NCBI GenBank assembly: GCA_030734395.1
Contig: JAUZTG010000020.1
Coordinates: 372,001 to 436,000, forward strand
Length of the DNA: 64,000 nt
Reading direction: 5' to 3'
Source of the DNA: Sarocladium kiliense
Taxonomy: Eukaryota > Ascomycota > Sordariomycetes > Hypocreales > Sarocladiaceae
The translations under genes and the position numbers were made by a program. Of this stretch, positions 12,328 through 25,435 are shown one piece after another (position 1 is the first letter of the stretch; each line of letters opens with the position of its first letter). The notes beneath the pieces were generated by a model, which was not told the origin of the DNA, did no database searches, and was given only the letters and a program-made list of their open reading frames with translations.

Positions 12328-12592
12328 ATGCTCAAGTAGGTCCTCTACTTTTCTTTGGCTGGCATCATTTGTTCCATTCACTAACTCGCGCAATCTCTAA
12401 AGAGCCTTCAAGAACCTGTCTCCGACTGCGCGTGCCAGTGTTGGCGTCGGCATCATCGCATGGGGTGCCGCTGGATTGTACCTCACGCCAGCAGTTGAGG
12501 AGAAGATGGGCCTTTCGCCAACCGAAGAGGACAAGGCGGCGCTGGAGAAGTACAGACCTAGAATTGTTGCTGTCGAGAAGACAGATAAGTAG
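12328..12592 (+). CDS. Small single-pass membrane protein (65 aa), probably mitochondrial
   Basis: The first exon is only 8 nt (12328-12335, ATGCTCAA). It is followed by a 67-nt intron (donor GTAGGT, branch CTAAC at 12381, end CTAAAG) and exon 12403-12592. The product starts MLKAFKNLSPTARASVG, has one hydrophobic segment (VGIIAWGAAGLYLT, residues about 17-32), then a charged tail with EEKMGLSPTEEDKAALEKY and ends VAVEKTDK. The ATG context (agccaccATG) is a good eukaryotic start. The basic amphipathic N-terminus, single short membrane span and soluble charged tail are typical of small inner-membrane accessory subunits of respiratory complexes, but I do not recognise a named family. Function unknown; mitochondrial location is inference. 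Confidence 0.72.
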
Positions 12593-13336
12593 GATAACAT
12601 GGGCCTTTCTTATATCATTACCATGTAGAAAATTAGCACTACAGCATTTCCACATTAGTTGTACAGCACCAGCGAATGGACGAGCTGCGCAGACGTGATT
12701 CACCAGATTTGTGAGGCGACCAAGGATACAGAGGAAGAATCTAGGATAGCGCGAGGATGGAAGTCTTTCTTGTCTGATACTAGCCGCTACGCGGAAGCTG
12801 TGCTATCCACATTCCAATCCGATCGAACAATTTGTACAAATCAATCCGGTAAAGAAAGAAAAAAACGAAGTCATCCCCAGTCGTACCACATGTTCAAACA
12901 CGGCGCCTCCCGCGGCGCGAAAAGTCATAGTCAGCCCTTATAAGACATCCAGTCGTGACAAGCCGCCTTTCCGAAGAGCACCGCACCAGAAGGAAAGAAA
13001 CAGCGAAGAAGCCACCCCCTTGGTCTATCTTGCTCGAGGTCTAAGAATGCAGCACGTCAACTCCAGCCTCCGTCTATCCACTCTGAAAATGCATTGCGAA
13101 GCAAACCGCCGCCGAGTGTCGTTTTCCCTTCGCATGAGCGGCAATGCGCCGTGATGCCACAGCTGATTGCGCAGCACGAAGCGACGCATTGCCAAAAGGG
13201 TCGAATTTTTTTTGTCCATGTTATAAGCCAGTGTCGAAAAGGCAGAATGCGATAAATGAAGCAAAGTGCGTAGCAAAACAAACATAACGCCAGTATATGT
13301 AACCACCAGTGGTGGTATGTTGCCGAATAAGCGAGT
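12593..13336. other. Convergent intergenic region
   Basis: Lies between the 3' ends of the small membrane protein gene (plus) and the C2H2 factor gene (minus). It should be the two 3' untranslated regions. No other feature is seen. Confidence 0.5.
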
Positions 13337-16300
13337 TCAGACCGTGTTGACAGACGGAGTGCCGGTTTCTTCCCCTGTGCGTGATGGGACCGGCTTGAAA
13401 AGTTTCGTCAAATCCAGGTCCGTGATGGCAAATTGATCATCAATTTCCCCAATGGATCCCAACTCCTCTCCCCTCGCGAAGGCGTCAGATGTGACCCAAC
13501 TTCGTACACCCTTCAGAATCTCAAAAACAAGTACCAGGCGCTGATCAGGAGCCATGTCTAAATCTTCCCGTGTAGTGAACTTTATCAGATACCGAGCCGT
13601 CCAGTAGAAGTGGATTGCATCTCGTGAGAACCCATGTCTTCTGGGATTATTAGCCCCAGAAGCTTGTGGTGGAAACTGGTCACGGATATCAATATCCCAC
13701 AACTCCTTGAACTTGTCAAGCGCGATGGTGAGGGCGTCAAGACCACGTGGATCGACACCACCGCCACCTTGTGTAGACCTCTCACCACGTGGATCACCTG
13801 ATTTGATCCAGTCGTTCCGTGGTGGAGTTTGGTATTGAACAACTTGGCCGTCGACTTGAGCTCGACGGATGAGGGCAATGAGGGCATGAATCAAAGCGAA
13901 CTTGCTATAGAGATTTGTGCTGCCTGGCCGAACCTCGTACGAATTGTGCAGAAGCGCTTGCAGCGCCCAGTCAAACTGGGGCTGTTTTGCACGTTGGGTG
14001 CCGTACGGATTATGTTCCCGACCTGAGTCGGGACCATAGAGACCAAGGGAAGCAGCGCAAAGCTCAGGCGTGGTAGCGTCCCATGCGGCATCGTCGCAGG
14101 GCAGAGGAAGATGAATCTCAGCGGGATCGATCCGAGCAGGGATATTAAAGTAGAGGCCCATCGCAGTGTCGCAGAGGTAGATGCCAAGCATTAAACGTAT
14201 CCGCATTTCCTGATCGACCCATGTACTCCAGTCGAATTGTTCCGCGCTGAGACCCTTTGCGTCAAAGTCTGCTAGATGGAGGGGCGACTGCCTCTGCGGG
14301 TCAGAGATCACCTGCATGAGATTAAGCCTGCGAGCCTGGCCGACAAGATTGGGGTAAGTTCGTCGAGCCCGGTCACGATGTGCCGGTGTGCCGTTCCACA
14401 AGTGAACGATGATCATGAGGAGAAAACTTTGCAGGTCCTCGATCTCAGATTCAGTTGCATCTGATGAAGGACTCGATTGGCTTGGACTCGACATCAATTC
14501 GTTGTCGCGTTGCAAAGCTGACCAAGTTACATCCATCATCTCGCGCACAACTGAAGGTCCAACGCGATCAGAGTAGCATGCCCCAATACAGCACATGGCA
14601 GCCCACAAGCCGGTTCCAGCTTCCAATATCCTGAAAGTGGGGACATGGAGTAACGGGGTATGTACATGGAAGTGATGATACTGATCGAGAAAGTCTTTGA
14701 TATTGTCGGGGGAAAAATGAAGGTTCATGCCGCTGAGGTGGGGATCGACAGCCTCGTCGGGTGGGTAAAGGAAGTTGAGAATCTGGTTTGAAAGGGTGTT
14801 GAAGGCGTCGGGGAGATTCGAAGGGACGCCCCACTCATGATAGACAAGAGGCTCGCCGTTCCTCTCGTCTGTCGTCCGGTCTGTCTCGTGCTTAAGCTCG
14901 GTTTTGGTTGCGATCTGCGTCTGTCCAAGATTAGGTGGGAATGGAGAATTGTTGACATAGGTTTGATGCGCACCAGCCTGGAACATTTGAGACCAATCAA
15001 GGCTCGATTGTTGATTCGCGTTGGAACCGCCATACATAGGCATTCCGTTTTGGCCGGGAGGCATCGAGTAGGGCATCTGCTGGTTGGTCATCGAGTTCGA
15101 AACATCGCTAGGGTAGGGCTGAGAGCTGCCCATGCCAGGCCCAGGCATGCTCCGGCGGTCGGGAGTATTGCCATTACCCATACTGCTTGACCTGGAGAGC
15201 TGATTCTGGTCGTTGGACATGTTGTTCATGCCGTCAGACACAGGGACCATCCCGAAGGGGTGGACCATGCCATCAGAAGGCGGCATGTTGCTCATGCCAT
15301 TAACATGGTTCATGTCACCTCCTTCGGCACCAGCAGGCTTCTGCTGAGCAGCAACGTTGTTGTTCTGGTTCCTCCGCGCGTGTGCGAGCGGGTGAGACAG
15401 ATGGGTGGCTCCGGTGGGGTTGCCACGGCGGATGGAGCACTTCTGGAAGTGACGCTTGAGAATGTCACTTCGCGAGAACGTATCGCGGCACAGAACACAC
15501 ATATAAGGGCGGTCACCAGTGTCTAAACAGAGCTTGTCAGTGGGGATCAGTAAGCCGTCACCTTCAATAGCAGGAACTCACGGCGTAAGAGGTGGCGCTT
15601 CAGATGCTTTGCGTGCAGGTAAGTCTTGGTACAATGAGGGCAAGGAAACTTGCCATCGGCGTCCTTGACGGGAATGACTGTGTTCTTTCCAGCACCAGTG
15701 CCCGCAGCAGGGGCCGCAGGGCGACCAGGCGCGCTGGGTAGAATACCACGGCGACCCTGCGAACCGACAACATGGGTAGGGGCGTCGCCAGGGGCCTCAG
15801 GCTGCGGCATCCATGCAGAATTCTTCCACTCAGCCGTGGGTAGCATGTGGCCGCCAGGCGCGTGGGGAAGCGGTCCCATGGAGCCAGGCATGCCAGCAGG
15901 AGGCATGGGACGCAACACAGGGGGGCCTCGACCTCCGGCAGGCGCAGGCGCAATAGGCTGCGGGTGCGAGGCGGTTGTGGTCGTCTGGGGCATCATGGCA
16001 CCCGAGGTCGCGTAGCCCTGGTGAGGCGCGTACGGGTTCTGAGCCATAGCGTAAGGACTAGGTCTCCCCTGAGGCTGAGAAGTCTGGGGTTGGTAAGACT
16101 GCTGCTGCTGTTGCTGTTGCTGCTGAGGGTGCTGAGGATGCTGGGGATGACCAGATCCGTTGCTTGGACCGTTGCCGTTGGTGTTTGGGTTAGGAGCGTT
16201 GGAGTTGGGCGTATTAGGCGTACCCGGAGTCCTTGGAGTGTGCGGGTGGCTCCCGTAGAGCGGTTGTTGCATCGCAGAGACAGATGGTTGAAGAGGAGGC

Positions 16301-16422
16301 AGGGTCTGCGGAAGCGGCGAACCTGACTGCAGTTGATGGGGTGAAAGCGTAGTGGGCGATGGATACGTGTGTGGTGCTGAGGATCCGATTATACCATTGG
16401 AGGGGTAATGGGGACCGTCCAT
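13337..16422 (-). CDS. C2H2 zinc-finger transcription factor with fungal-specific middle region
   Basis: Two exons, 16422-15582 and 15522-13337, encode 1,008 residues. The 59-nt intron (GTGAGT to TTTAG) falls exactly inside the linker between the two fingers and restores the canonical HTGDRPY linker. Finger 1 (about residue 260) is FPCPHCTKTYLHAKHLKRH, a C2H2 finger. Finger 2 is YMCVLCRDTFSRSDILKRHF followed by QKC, so its last ligand is Cys (C2HC). The N-terminal 250 residues are Pro/Gln/Asn/Gly rich with a poly-Gln tract, a likely activation region. After the fingers comes a Met/Asn/Ser-rich linker, then a fungal-type transcription-factor middle domain (FLDQYHHFHVHTPLLHVPTF, GLWAAMCCIGACYSDRVGPS) of the kind matched by the fungal_trans family. 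It should be a nuclear DNA-binding regulator; target genes cannot be read from sequence. Confidence 0.9.
16099..16125 (-). repeat. CAG/CAA repeat encoding poly-Gln in the C2H2 factor
   Basis: A coding trinucleotide run giving nine consecutive Gln, preceded by a QHPQHPQ pattern. It is likely length-variable between strains. Confidence 0.85.
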
Positions 16423-17540
16423 ACTACGTCTGAGGAAGACGTTGGAGAAGTTTTGCGCGCGCGAATCTCAATGAAGCGCGAGCGATGAGACGCGGGAATT
16501 GCGCGTGCGGAGAGGCTAGATGATCAAGAAGACCAAATTGCGCGACGATCAGGGCGTTGAGTACGTCTGAAGTTGAAGACGAAGACGAGAACGCGCTGAA
16601 GAGAAAAAGAGGCTTCGGACCCGGTAACGTGGATGAGGCTCTCGGCAGGTCCCTCTTGTCGAGTGGATGGTGGTGGTTTGTTTGGGGGAGGGTTTCGAGT
16701 GGAGAACGGGTCTGGATCCTTTTTTATTTTTCGCAGCAGAGCAGACGTGGTGGCAGGGCCCGGGAAAAGGTGGGTGCAGAGACTGGCGGACCGACCGCAA
16801 CCGTTGAAGGCAAAGGTGGATGGAAGGCGGTGGATGGTGGATGATGCGTCGGGGAGGTGGTGGTGTGCGAGGTGCGTGTGTGTGCCAGAGAAAGGCAAGG
16901 CGACGTGAGTTAAGGTCAGGTCAGGTCAAGTAGCGACGACGACTCGCAGGAGGAGGCGGCGAGAAAAGACGTGAAGGGGGGGTGGAGCTTTCTGGTGGGA
17001 GGAGAAAAGAAAGCGTGCACCACAAGGTGGGCTAGGAAGGGAAAAGATGGGAAAATAAGACCCAGCACAAGGCACAGAAGGCTGGACCTTTGTGGTCGGG
17101 GGTCCCCTCTTACTGGATGGATATCGCAGAACTGGATCACACACACTCTTCGCGCGCAACGGTGCGAAGCAACGAGACGTGATACGTGAAGAGGAGTGCG
17201 CAGGGCGTTTTTCCGGAACAAGTTGATTGGGAGGACGGGGAGGAGAAGGGTGGAAAGAAGGGAGGACGAGATGAACGCGTTGCGTGAGAAGGATGAGGGA
17301 GAGGAATGAGGGAGCGAGAGCGAGAGAGAAAACCTGAGGTAAGAATCTTGCTCCGGCTGGTTCTTTTTTGGGGGGGCGGAATTGACGCGACAGGATGCTG
17401 CCACGAACACATCGTGGTGCGAGCAAGGTAAACACAGGTGCCTGTTGTAGTGGCTGCCGTGCGCTGTACTGTGCGGTGAAGGGCCTGACGGCAGGGATGC
17501 AAGGCCCTGAAGAAGGGTTCGTCCATGGCGCGTAGGGGCC
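16423..17540 (-). promoter_or_regulatory. Long pyrimidine-rich leader and promoter of the C2H2 factor gene
   Basis: On the minus strand this 1.1 kb is strongly C/T-rich (runs such as CTCTCGCTCTCGCTCC near 17,310 and C-rich tracts near 16,970 and 17,370). That is the usual look of a long 5' untranslated region plus core promoter of a fungal regulatory gene. Several short minus-strand open frames could act as upstream ORFs. Transcription start is not determinable here. Confidence 0.45.
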
Positions 17541-18897
17541 ATTGGCAGCGCCTAGGGATAACAGCCCGGCCCTTACAGTGCGGTTGTCTAGCAAGGGAGG
17601 CTGGGCCAGTCGGATGTACCTGGGAAGGTACCTGGTACTCCCACCCCCCCGCGCTCGCCGATTACGGTGTCAGTAGCGCCAAAGTCTGGCGCGTTGCGGA
17701 AGACAGTGGTGTGTTCCCATCAAGGACGAGTGCTGCCACTGCTGCTTGAACTTTCAGTGGCATCGCTGTTTTCGCAAGAGGTGCTGGTGGCCAAGAGACA
17801 ACCAGGAGTCTTACTGTTTGCAGACCTTGTTAGATGACGCTCAGGGCAGGTGTCAGGCTGCAGGTGCACTGTATAGCAGGTCGCAGCCAGTGCACCTGAT
17901 GTCACTCGACACTAAGCCGGAATCAGGCCGCATACCGCCACTGTACCGCTGTCTGCTCGGTTTCTCTTCCGTCACTGGCCAGGAACAGTACTGTGTGCTA
18001 TGTTGCGTCCCGCGGAATTACTGAGATGGCTGCACCTACACACAAGTGCCAACGGCAACAAATGGGTCAGTTTCTGGGTTTTACAGGCCAACTGACTTCG
18101 CACTATTCTCCGTTTTCGACGTGTTTCCGGAGGCCATCTATTCCTCTTGCTGCCCAGGGCTCTGTATTCAACCTACCATCAAGCTGGCCTCGGTCTGCCC
18201 ATTATGACGGCATGGGTTGAGCGTCTGCGACTGTTTCGGTCGTCAGACACCCTGGCCCAAGACTTGGACGGAAGGAGCTCGGCGCGGGCAGTGCGAGCCC
18301 ACCGTAGCGTACTGTTTGGAAGGCGCGCGACTTGATTCGCCGGCTACGTTGCTGCGGTTGCTCCTTCCTCTCGACATGTTGACCAATGTCACCAAAGTCC
18401 AGCATCGTGAAGCATGGAATTTGTTTGTCGTCTATTGCTTGGGAGTGTCGTCACTGCTTCACTTTCCAACGACGATGTGAATACCTCCCACACCGCCAGT
18501 GCCAAATAGTCACCTTGATAGTTCAGGCTTCAAGCGCGCGCTCACCTAGACTCATGTATGGCGGCCACGCGACTTGACCAACTTTTCTGCTAGCGCTTTC
18601 TAAAGGCCACGCCCGTTGCCTGAGAGTACCTGAGCAACACCTGGGCATCCCAGCCATTCACCGGCAGTGCAGGGGGTACTTCGGGCGTACTTCGCAGGAC
18701 CAGCTGGCCAGCGTTTCGTCGCAGCCGAGGTAGCATCTCCTCAGATACGCACGTTTGATTATCATTATTACACACTGGCCTGCACTTACTCGCGCCAACT
18801 GACTCGTTTCCTGGTTTGTGAAATGAAGGACTCAATTGAACGGTATTGGCTGCAATTTCCAGCCATGAGCCTCTCGGGCTAGGCAAGTCATGCTGTC

Positions 18898-18909
18898 AAA
18901 AAAAAAAAA
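18898..18909 (+). repeat. Poly-A run (12 A)
   Basis: Homopolymer of 12 A within the desert. No target-site duplication or gene-like sequence is visible upstream of it, so a retroposed copy is not supported. Confidence 0.8.
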
Positions 18910-21900
18910 GTCTGTATTGGCATGCTTGGATAGCAGGATTTTTCGTCCAGTACCGCAACTCTGCCGCCACTTGCTTCACTTCGGCTTTCCCACGGTGCAG
19001 CCTCTATCCCTTTTGGCCTCTCAGGGTTTGCCTAGTTATCGACTAAGGTAGGCACACTTCGCTTGGTGTGGCTCCTAGCACTGTCGGGTGAACATTAAGG
19101 CGAAGAACAGGGCATCCAAAACAGACTTGTCGTCACCAAACGGCACATGCATGACATGGTGCCAGTCAGTAGGCCCCATTCGTCCGGTGAGCCAGGGCAC
19201 AGGCAGCAGGGGAAGGCAAGCTCAGTCACCGGGGTCTTTTCACATTGATGGAACACATTGCCAGGGTCCTGATGGGAGGCGGGTGGGGGTCATGCTCGTG
19301 AGTTTGGGGTTTACTAACCTCAAACAGCGCGACTGAAGATGAAGCGCCAGAGGCCATCATCTGATTTGTGAGGAGGCTGGGACTGTACGGAGTACTTGCG
19401 TTTCCACGGCACTCCCACACGGTACCTTGCTTTGCTCGACGTCAAAATTGCACGCGGTTCGTCTCAAGCCACAAAGCGGAAAACGGCCGCCGTGAACGAA
19501 TTGTGACAAACTTGTGACCAACAAGCTTCCGAAGTGTTGGCAGGCCAGACTTTTTCTCACATCGCCTTTTTTCCCTTTCTTGGAACAGACGCCGGAACCG
19601 CAACGAAGGGAGCCAAAATGCCTTTCGCGTTGGGACACACCATGTCACTAGTGCCCAAATAGTCATCGATGTGTCGCAAGAAGGGAGCATTAGAGTTGGG
19701 ACTTGCAGGACGGAGCCAAGCCCCTCGCCTACACTTGCGTCGCAATGTCGCATGCCATGCGTCTCCTTGTCGCCGTTACTGTAATGCTGGCCAAACACTT
19801 GTCTTGTCTGCCTCATCGTTTCCTGTTTTTGCGTTTTGGCTATTACTCTGGGTTGGGCATGGGCGCATTCCAGCCGATGACAGCATCAAGGCCAGCAACG
19901 AGATGCGCGGATTACCTGCTCAACATATCACCTGACCGACGATCATGCTGCGCTCGTATCGTGTGGTCTTGGTCGTATTCGGGCTGGTGCTCCTGTCTTA
20001 CCGCGGCTCCTGGTCCGCAGAACCTGGTGTAGGCCTTGTCGGTTCGTCCGGAACTGGATCTCCTCCCTCACTTTTCCCTGCTACCCTCGTCGTCCAACTC
20101 AGGCGATGTGATGTGATGATTTGACAATTTGATATCGAAGATGCCCAGACACCAAGAAACACAGCCAGACATCAACAATGAGGTTCATGGTGGATACCTA
20201 TCACACAGATCCCCTCCCCCCTCCCATCCGCTTTCCCCTCCCCCTCGCCCACTGCCCCTCAGGGCCCTCACCTTGCCGCTGCGACAGCGCGTGCGTGCGA
20301 ACCACAATAATTGGGGGTTCACAAGGGGAGCAGGAGGCGCCAACAGGCATTGATGGGGGGGGACCACAGCTTCCAACGGGCACTCCAGAAGCCTGCGCGT
20401 ATGTGGAGTCTTCCCGCGTTTGACTGAGGCGTGGTGCATGGCCGTTGGGTTGGTTCGTCGGGAGTTTCTTGAAATCCAGAGTATGGCTCTAGTCTAGTTG
20501 CTGCAACCATCAAACAACAAGTGGCACTGGGCAGGTAGTCGACAGCAGAAGGAGAGGGAAATACCTAATCGGCAGCAGACGTATTAGTTCGTAGCTTTGG
20601 GCAGTGCTGCACGCCAATGCGCCGCCCAGAGATCACTCGAAGGCGACACGTCAACGACTCCCTTGCAGTACAGTGCAGTCGGCGTTAGAAGTCCGACAGT
20701 GCGCATTGACGGCATGAACACCGACGTCCCAACCCCGGCTAAAGCACAGCGTTGCTCGACATCTGTAAAATCGAGTTTTTGGGGCTGCCTGGATACAGGG
20801 CTGGCATTCCGAGAGATTGCTTGCTCATTTCGATGACTCGGTGAAGTGCAGACACGGATTACCAACCTTGCCGGGGTTATATGCCTCGATCACAGACTAC
20901 CATTATGTCGAGACTAATTAGGTATCGGACCAGATCGCAGGTCCACTTCGAAACGCGTAGATAGACGGTGAAGAGAATGATTGGTGTGCCCGTAGTAACA
21001 TGCCTCGCAGGGAGGACATTGCTCTCGGCATAGCTATTACGCGTCACGAGCCTGGGCAGTCACTGTTTGCATTGAGACAAGTGAGAGGCAAAAAAAGGGA
21101 CGCAGCAGGAAGCCGTGTTGGCTGCTACATTACGCTGCAGTAGCTGTCGCTCTTTGTACTGAACCGGGCAAGTCCCTCATTGATGGCCGGTCCGACGAGT
21201 CATCGCCGCACCAATCAGAGGTGATTGCGAGAGAATTCAAGTGACGAGGATTTTCAGCTCGCGTCGCCTGCACCAAAAGGGTTTTGAGTTCTGTTCGTCT
21301 GCTGAGGTCACTGTTCGTTAGTCAAAGAATTCACAACTGCCACTGTCAGTGCAATTGCTGTACAGTGCTTTATCGAAAGGTTACTCGGGCCAGGTGCTGT
21401 GCTTGCGCTTCATTCGCTATAAATACAGCGCCTGGTGCGGTGAAGGCCCCGGAAGCCAATATTCCCGAGCTTTCTCCGGACTCCATCCATCCATCCCTCG
21501 TCGCTCAACCACCTCTTCGTCTCCTGTCAACTTCTTATGAAGTCCTGACCCCTGGCAGCTTCAACACATTGCACAATCATTCCCAGCCACCCCGGTCGCC
21601 CAAATTCCCGCCCTCTCCTCCGCTCTCCGACCGGATCCCGCTGTGAGCACTGTTCCTTCTTGTCATTCTCTGCTGTCCATGTATGCGCGTGTGTGTGACT
21701 TGCAGCTGGTCAAATTCTACAAGCTTGGGCCACCCCTTTGCGAGCACACACCACCTCATCGCGCGCTATCGCCTGATCCGTTCTCAGCGCGAGTCAACGC
21801 TAGTTGCTCCATTGCATCGTGACAGCAGCATCCACCGACTCAAACGGCCGTCTGCCCAGCCTGCCACTGTTCGCTGACAAACGATAGAGTCAGGATCTGC

Positions 21901-24052
21901 CAGACTCAGAAACGGAACTCATGTCCGCCGCCAGACGCGCTCCATGCCAGGACTGGTCTACGGCAATCCTCTAACAATCCAAAATGGCACCATTGGTGCA
22001 AGGAACTTCAGCACTAAGAACTTAGGCGGAGATTCCTGCCGCGAGCTTCCTTGTCCCAGGTACTTTGTGTGGTCTTGGCTCAGTTCCAAAACACCGCATT
22101 CTCTATCTGTCCAAATTTGCCCGTTAAAGGCTGATCTTGCTCTAGGACACGGCATCGCAACTGAACATTCTTCAACAGCCACGCTGCCCATAACTGGGCG
22201 TTCGGATGAACGCTGAGATCGCTCGCACAGCTGCGTGTCTCACAAACCCTGCTCAGTGTTCGCCGGAGATCCTCGAATAGGCAATCCGATTACTATGCCT
22301 GGCATAATGACTATATGAGAAACTGCCACTGACGATTTTGACTTCGTCGGGCGCCAGATCTCAAGTGATCTTGCGCGGTCGCTAACATGGCGAACCCTCG
22401 TGTCTCCGCTGAGGTGCATACCCGTCGCAAGATGCAAATCTTTCGATCTCCCAAGCCTCGTGCTCATACAGGTATAAGCATACTTTTTTACGGGTGGTAC
22501 GTCTTGCGTGACAGGACGTCAGTTATGAGGCTGATTGATATCCACCACACCCGTTCGTGACAACCGACAGTTCCTGGCTATGCGATTGAGCGGGACCCAG
22601 ATCTGTAGTAGTGGAGAGCCTCAACATCACTGCCGTGCCGAATCGACGAGCGGCCCCATTTGCACACGAGCCGCCAGATCAGTATCCATCAATCCGACGT
22701 GTGAAGTAACCCAAACCGCGCAACGGGCAAAATGAAGGCTACAGGTTTGAAGACATCGGGCCAGAATTTCGGGAGTTGCCCGTCGGATACTGCCCGGCTT
22801 GTTGAGGAAATTTTCTGCTCGAACGAGGGCGCGTGACCCGCCGATAATCGGGCGGCAGCGATGCATGTCGGAACTCTGTACCCGAGTACCGCACAAGTAT
22901 GAGGTACTTGTCTCGATCCGAGCCACGAGTCATGGCTGCAATGTTGACAGTTTCTCGCGACGGCTCGAAATGTCATGGCGGCGAAACTGGCGCAATTCGG
23001 CGTGCGTTCGACAGCACCGGCACAGTGGTTTTGAACGCCACAGGACCCCGAGGGTACCGAGAGTGCGACCGAGACCTACTTCGCCCTCATCGTGCCACGC
23101 GGTATGTAGTCAAGATTGCGAGTAAGGTGAAGGGGAGGCGATCTCAGCGCTGCTTGTTGCCCGTAGGGACTACTTGCCCGTCGCATAGACTTGCCAATTC
23201 TATGGCGCTAGTAGTCAAAATCAGCTGGGCCTGGTACGAGGCCAAGCACCTCCGGAACGAATAGGAAGCCAAGACGCTGAGCGTGATGCCGAGACGTTCG
23301 GGACCTCTGCGCTCAATCATTCCACTACGTCACGCTGCTGGCGTTCGACAGGGGACCTGGCCGAGTCCACAGCTCCCGAGATTGCAGGGAAGGTCGCTAA
23401 CGCTAGAACGCGTCCATTGTGCTGGCAAATCCTCCCAGATGAAGGTTGTGACGGCGCCTGGATCGACTCCAGTTTGCGTGGCACGTGGAAATGGATACAG
23501 CCAAGGACATGGGCATATGTGTTGAATGCCCATCAGCCTGAATTAGGCTCGACATTGACTGTCAAGGAGAGTGAGTGAGAAGGGCTTACGGGTGAGCATC
23601 TGACTTCGTCTTCATCACCAAGCAAAAAGCATGGTCAGCCTGGCACACGCAGGGCATGTCGCCTCACTGAAAACATGGGAAAGCCCAGGATGCAATTGGT
23701 GTCCCGGGTTCTGATTACGACCCTCGCACTGGCTGCTGACTAGTTACCGTCGAACCAGGCAATGAGAGGTGAGAGATGATACCTCATGTATTTGATCATT
23801 GCTTTGTTTGGCGGGCTGTGCGTCTCAGCATACGCAGGTAGCAGATCCCCATGACAAATGAGCGTGCCGGTTCGAATTTCCCGGGCTGCGTGGACGGCGA
23901 TCAGGTGTTGATACGACTATGCAATGCAGCTCTGGTTGTTACGGATAATATGCATTATGACCTTGCTATTTGGGGTTGCTTGCAGAGTCTGGACTGGGTA
24001 TGAGGTTCGCCGGCTGTACGCACCAGTGATACTGTGACGGATGGGGGGCAGC

Positions 24053-24076
24053 GATATTGCGATATTGCGATTCTGC
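24053..24076 (+). repeat. Short tandem repeat, 8-nt unit
   Basis: Two exact copies of GATATTGC followed by a variant GATTCTGC. Confidence 0.85.
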
Positions 24077-25414
24077 GAGCCTCGGATCTCACCTTTCTTA
24101 TCCGGTATCGATTCGCTCATGGTCGCAGCCAGCATGTGATATTAATCAAAGGATACACTCGAAATTGCGCGCATCCTAATTTTACCCAGAAACCCCTACT
24201 GCTTTGTTCCCGTGACCCCCACGCTTCATGCCGCGTCCTGTTGAGGGCAACGATCTGTGCGGCACGTCGCCCCGTTGATACCGCCATGTTTGGAGATCAA
24301 TCATCCCAAAGAGGTGCAGACGGAGGCAATCCATACGTTGTCGTATTGGTCTCAATCGTTGATGTCTTGCTTCGTGCGTGGCTGATGCCCCAGGGCACTC
24401 GCGAAACACTGCATTATACGCTGTGATGAGCGAATGGAGGCGGCAGCCAACGGATGGATGGGTGGTGGTGTGCTGGCAATTGGACATGTCATTTACTTTA
24501 TTGCTATTATCAAAAATGGGGCCGAGTATGCGCGGAAATAGCGGCAGTCGGCAGGTGTTGCCTGTGCATAAGTGTGACGTGTGCCTGTTCTAGATGAGAC
24601 GTTTGAACAGAGCGTGTTTCGCAGCTGGCATCAAGTTTATATAGACAGACCATGGGATGATGAGCCCAGTTGAATTCCCGCCCCGGTTTGAGCTCCGCGC
24701 TCCCCACCAATATCATACTATGTCGTTCAGGGGACCAGGAGGGGGGAAACATGTGGTGCAACATGTTCAAGAAAGCAGCCTTGTGGCGCCTGCAGGCAGG
24801 ATCCGCACACACTCGGTCGGTGGTGGTGATGCTGTCTACCGACTGGTCTGGAGCTGGCGTAGTCATGGGGATCTATGGTCAGATCTGTAATACCCTCTTC
24901 TCTCCATAACGGCATCTCCACACGAACGGCTTCAAGGGCGAAACCCCATACAATGCCCATGTCAGCAGGTCCACTCGGTTGGTCTCTACGGGTTCTTGGG
25001 CAGAAGGCTGGTGGCGTTTTGAGCCTGACGGTCCGTGAAGCAATGTTGATCCACCGCTTCAGTACACTTCGAGGAGAGTGTCGGGAACCGGTGGGTTATC
25101 CGTAGTATGGATGAGGGACCCAACATATGGGGCAAGTCACTAAGAAGGGTGCCGTTCTTGAGCGTAGTCGATCATGAATTGAAGATCCAGAGTCTTGGTT
25201 GACGGGTTGGGTTGCAGGGTGAGCATTGGTGAGAGGTGAGGTGCTTGACGTGATGTCAAGCCACGGGAGCAGTATCTTTGCTTCAGTTACACGATGTACA
25301 CTACCTACAGGAAAGCACTTGGCTTGAATGAAATTCCGGCAGGGGTCACAGTCGTGGCCATACTTTAAACAACGCTTGTCAATGCCATGGACAAGACATC
25401 CCGGACATAGCCAG

Positions 25415-25435
25415 CCTATGTATGCTGTACATAGG
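25415..25435. repeat. Perfect 8-bp inverted repeat with 5-nt spacer
   Basis: CCTATGTA, spacer TGCTG, then TACATAGG. It lies about 400 bp upstream of the uL29m gene. It could be a dimeric-protein binding site or a small hairpin; no function is shown. Confidence 0.8.

Noticed and set aside
18590..18912. Possible SINE or retroposed copy ending in the 12-A run
   Set aside because: No A/B boxes, no target-site duplication and no parent gene visible.
22899..23264. 121-aa Arg-rich open frame in the desert
   Set aside because: Composition-driven; no domain or splice context.
23866..23890. tRNA-like T-loop sequence GGTTCGAATTTCC
   Set aside because: The arms do not pair and no A box lies at the right distance upstream.
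24034..24426. 130-aa open frame in the desert
   Set aside because: Isolated, no domain, overlapping minus-strand frames of similar length, consistent with chance.
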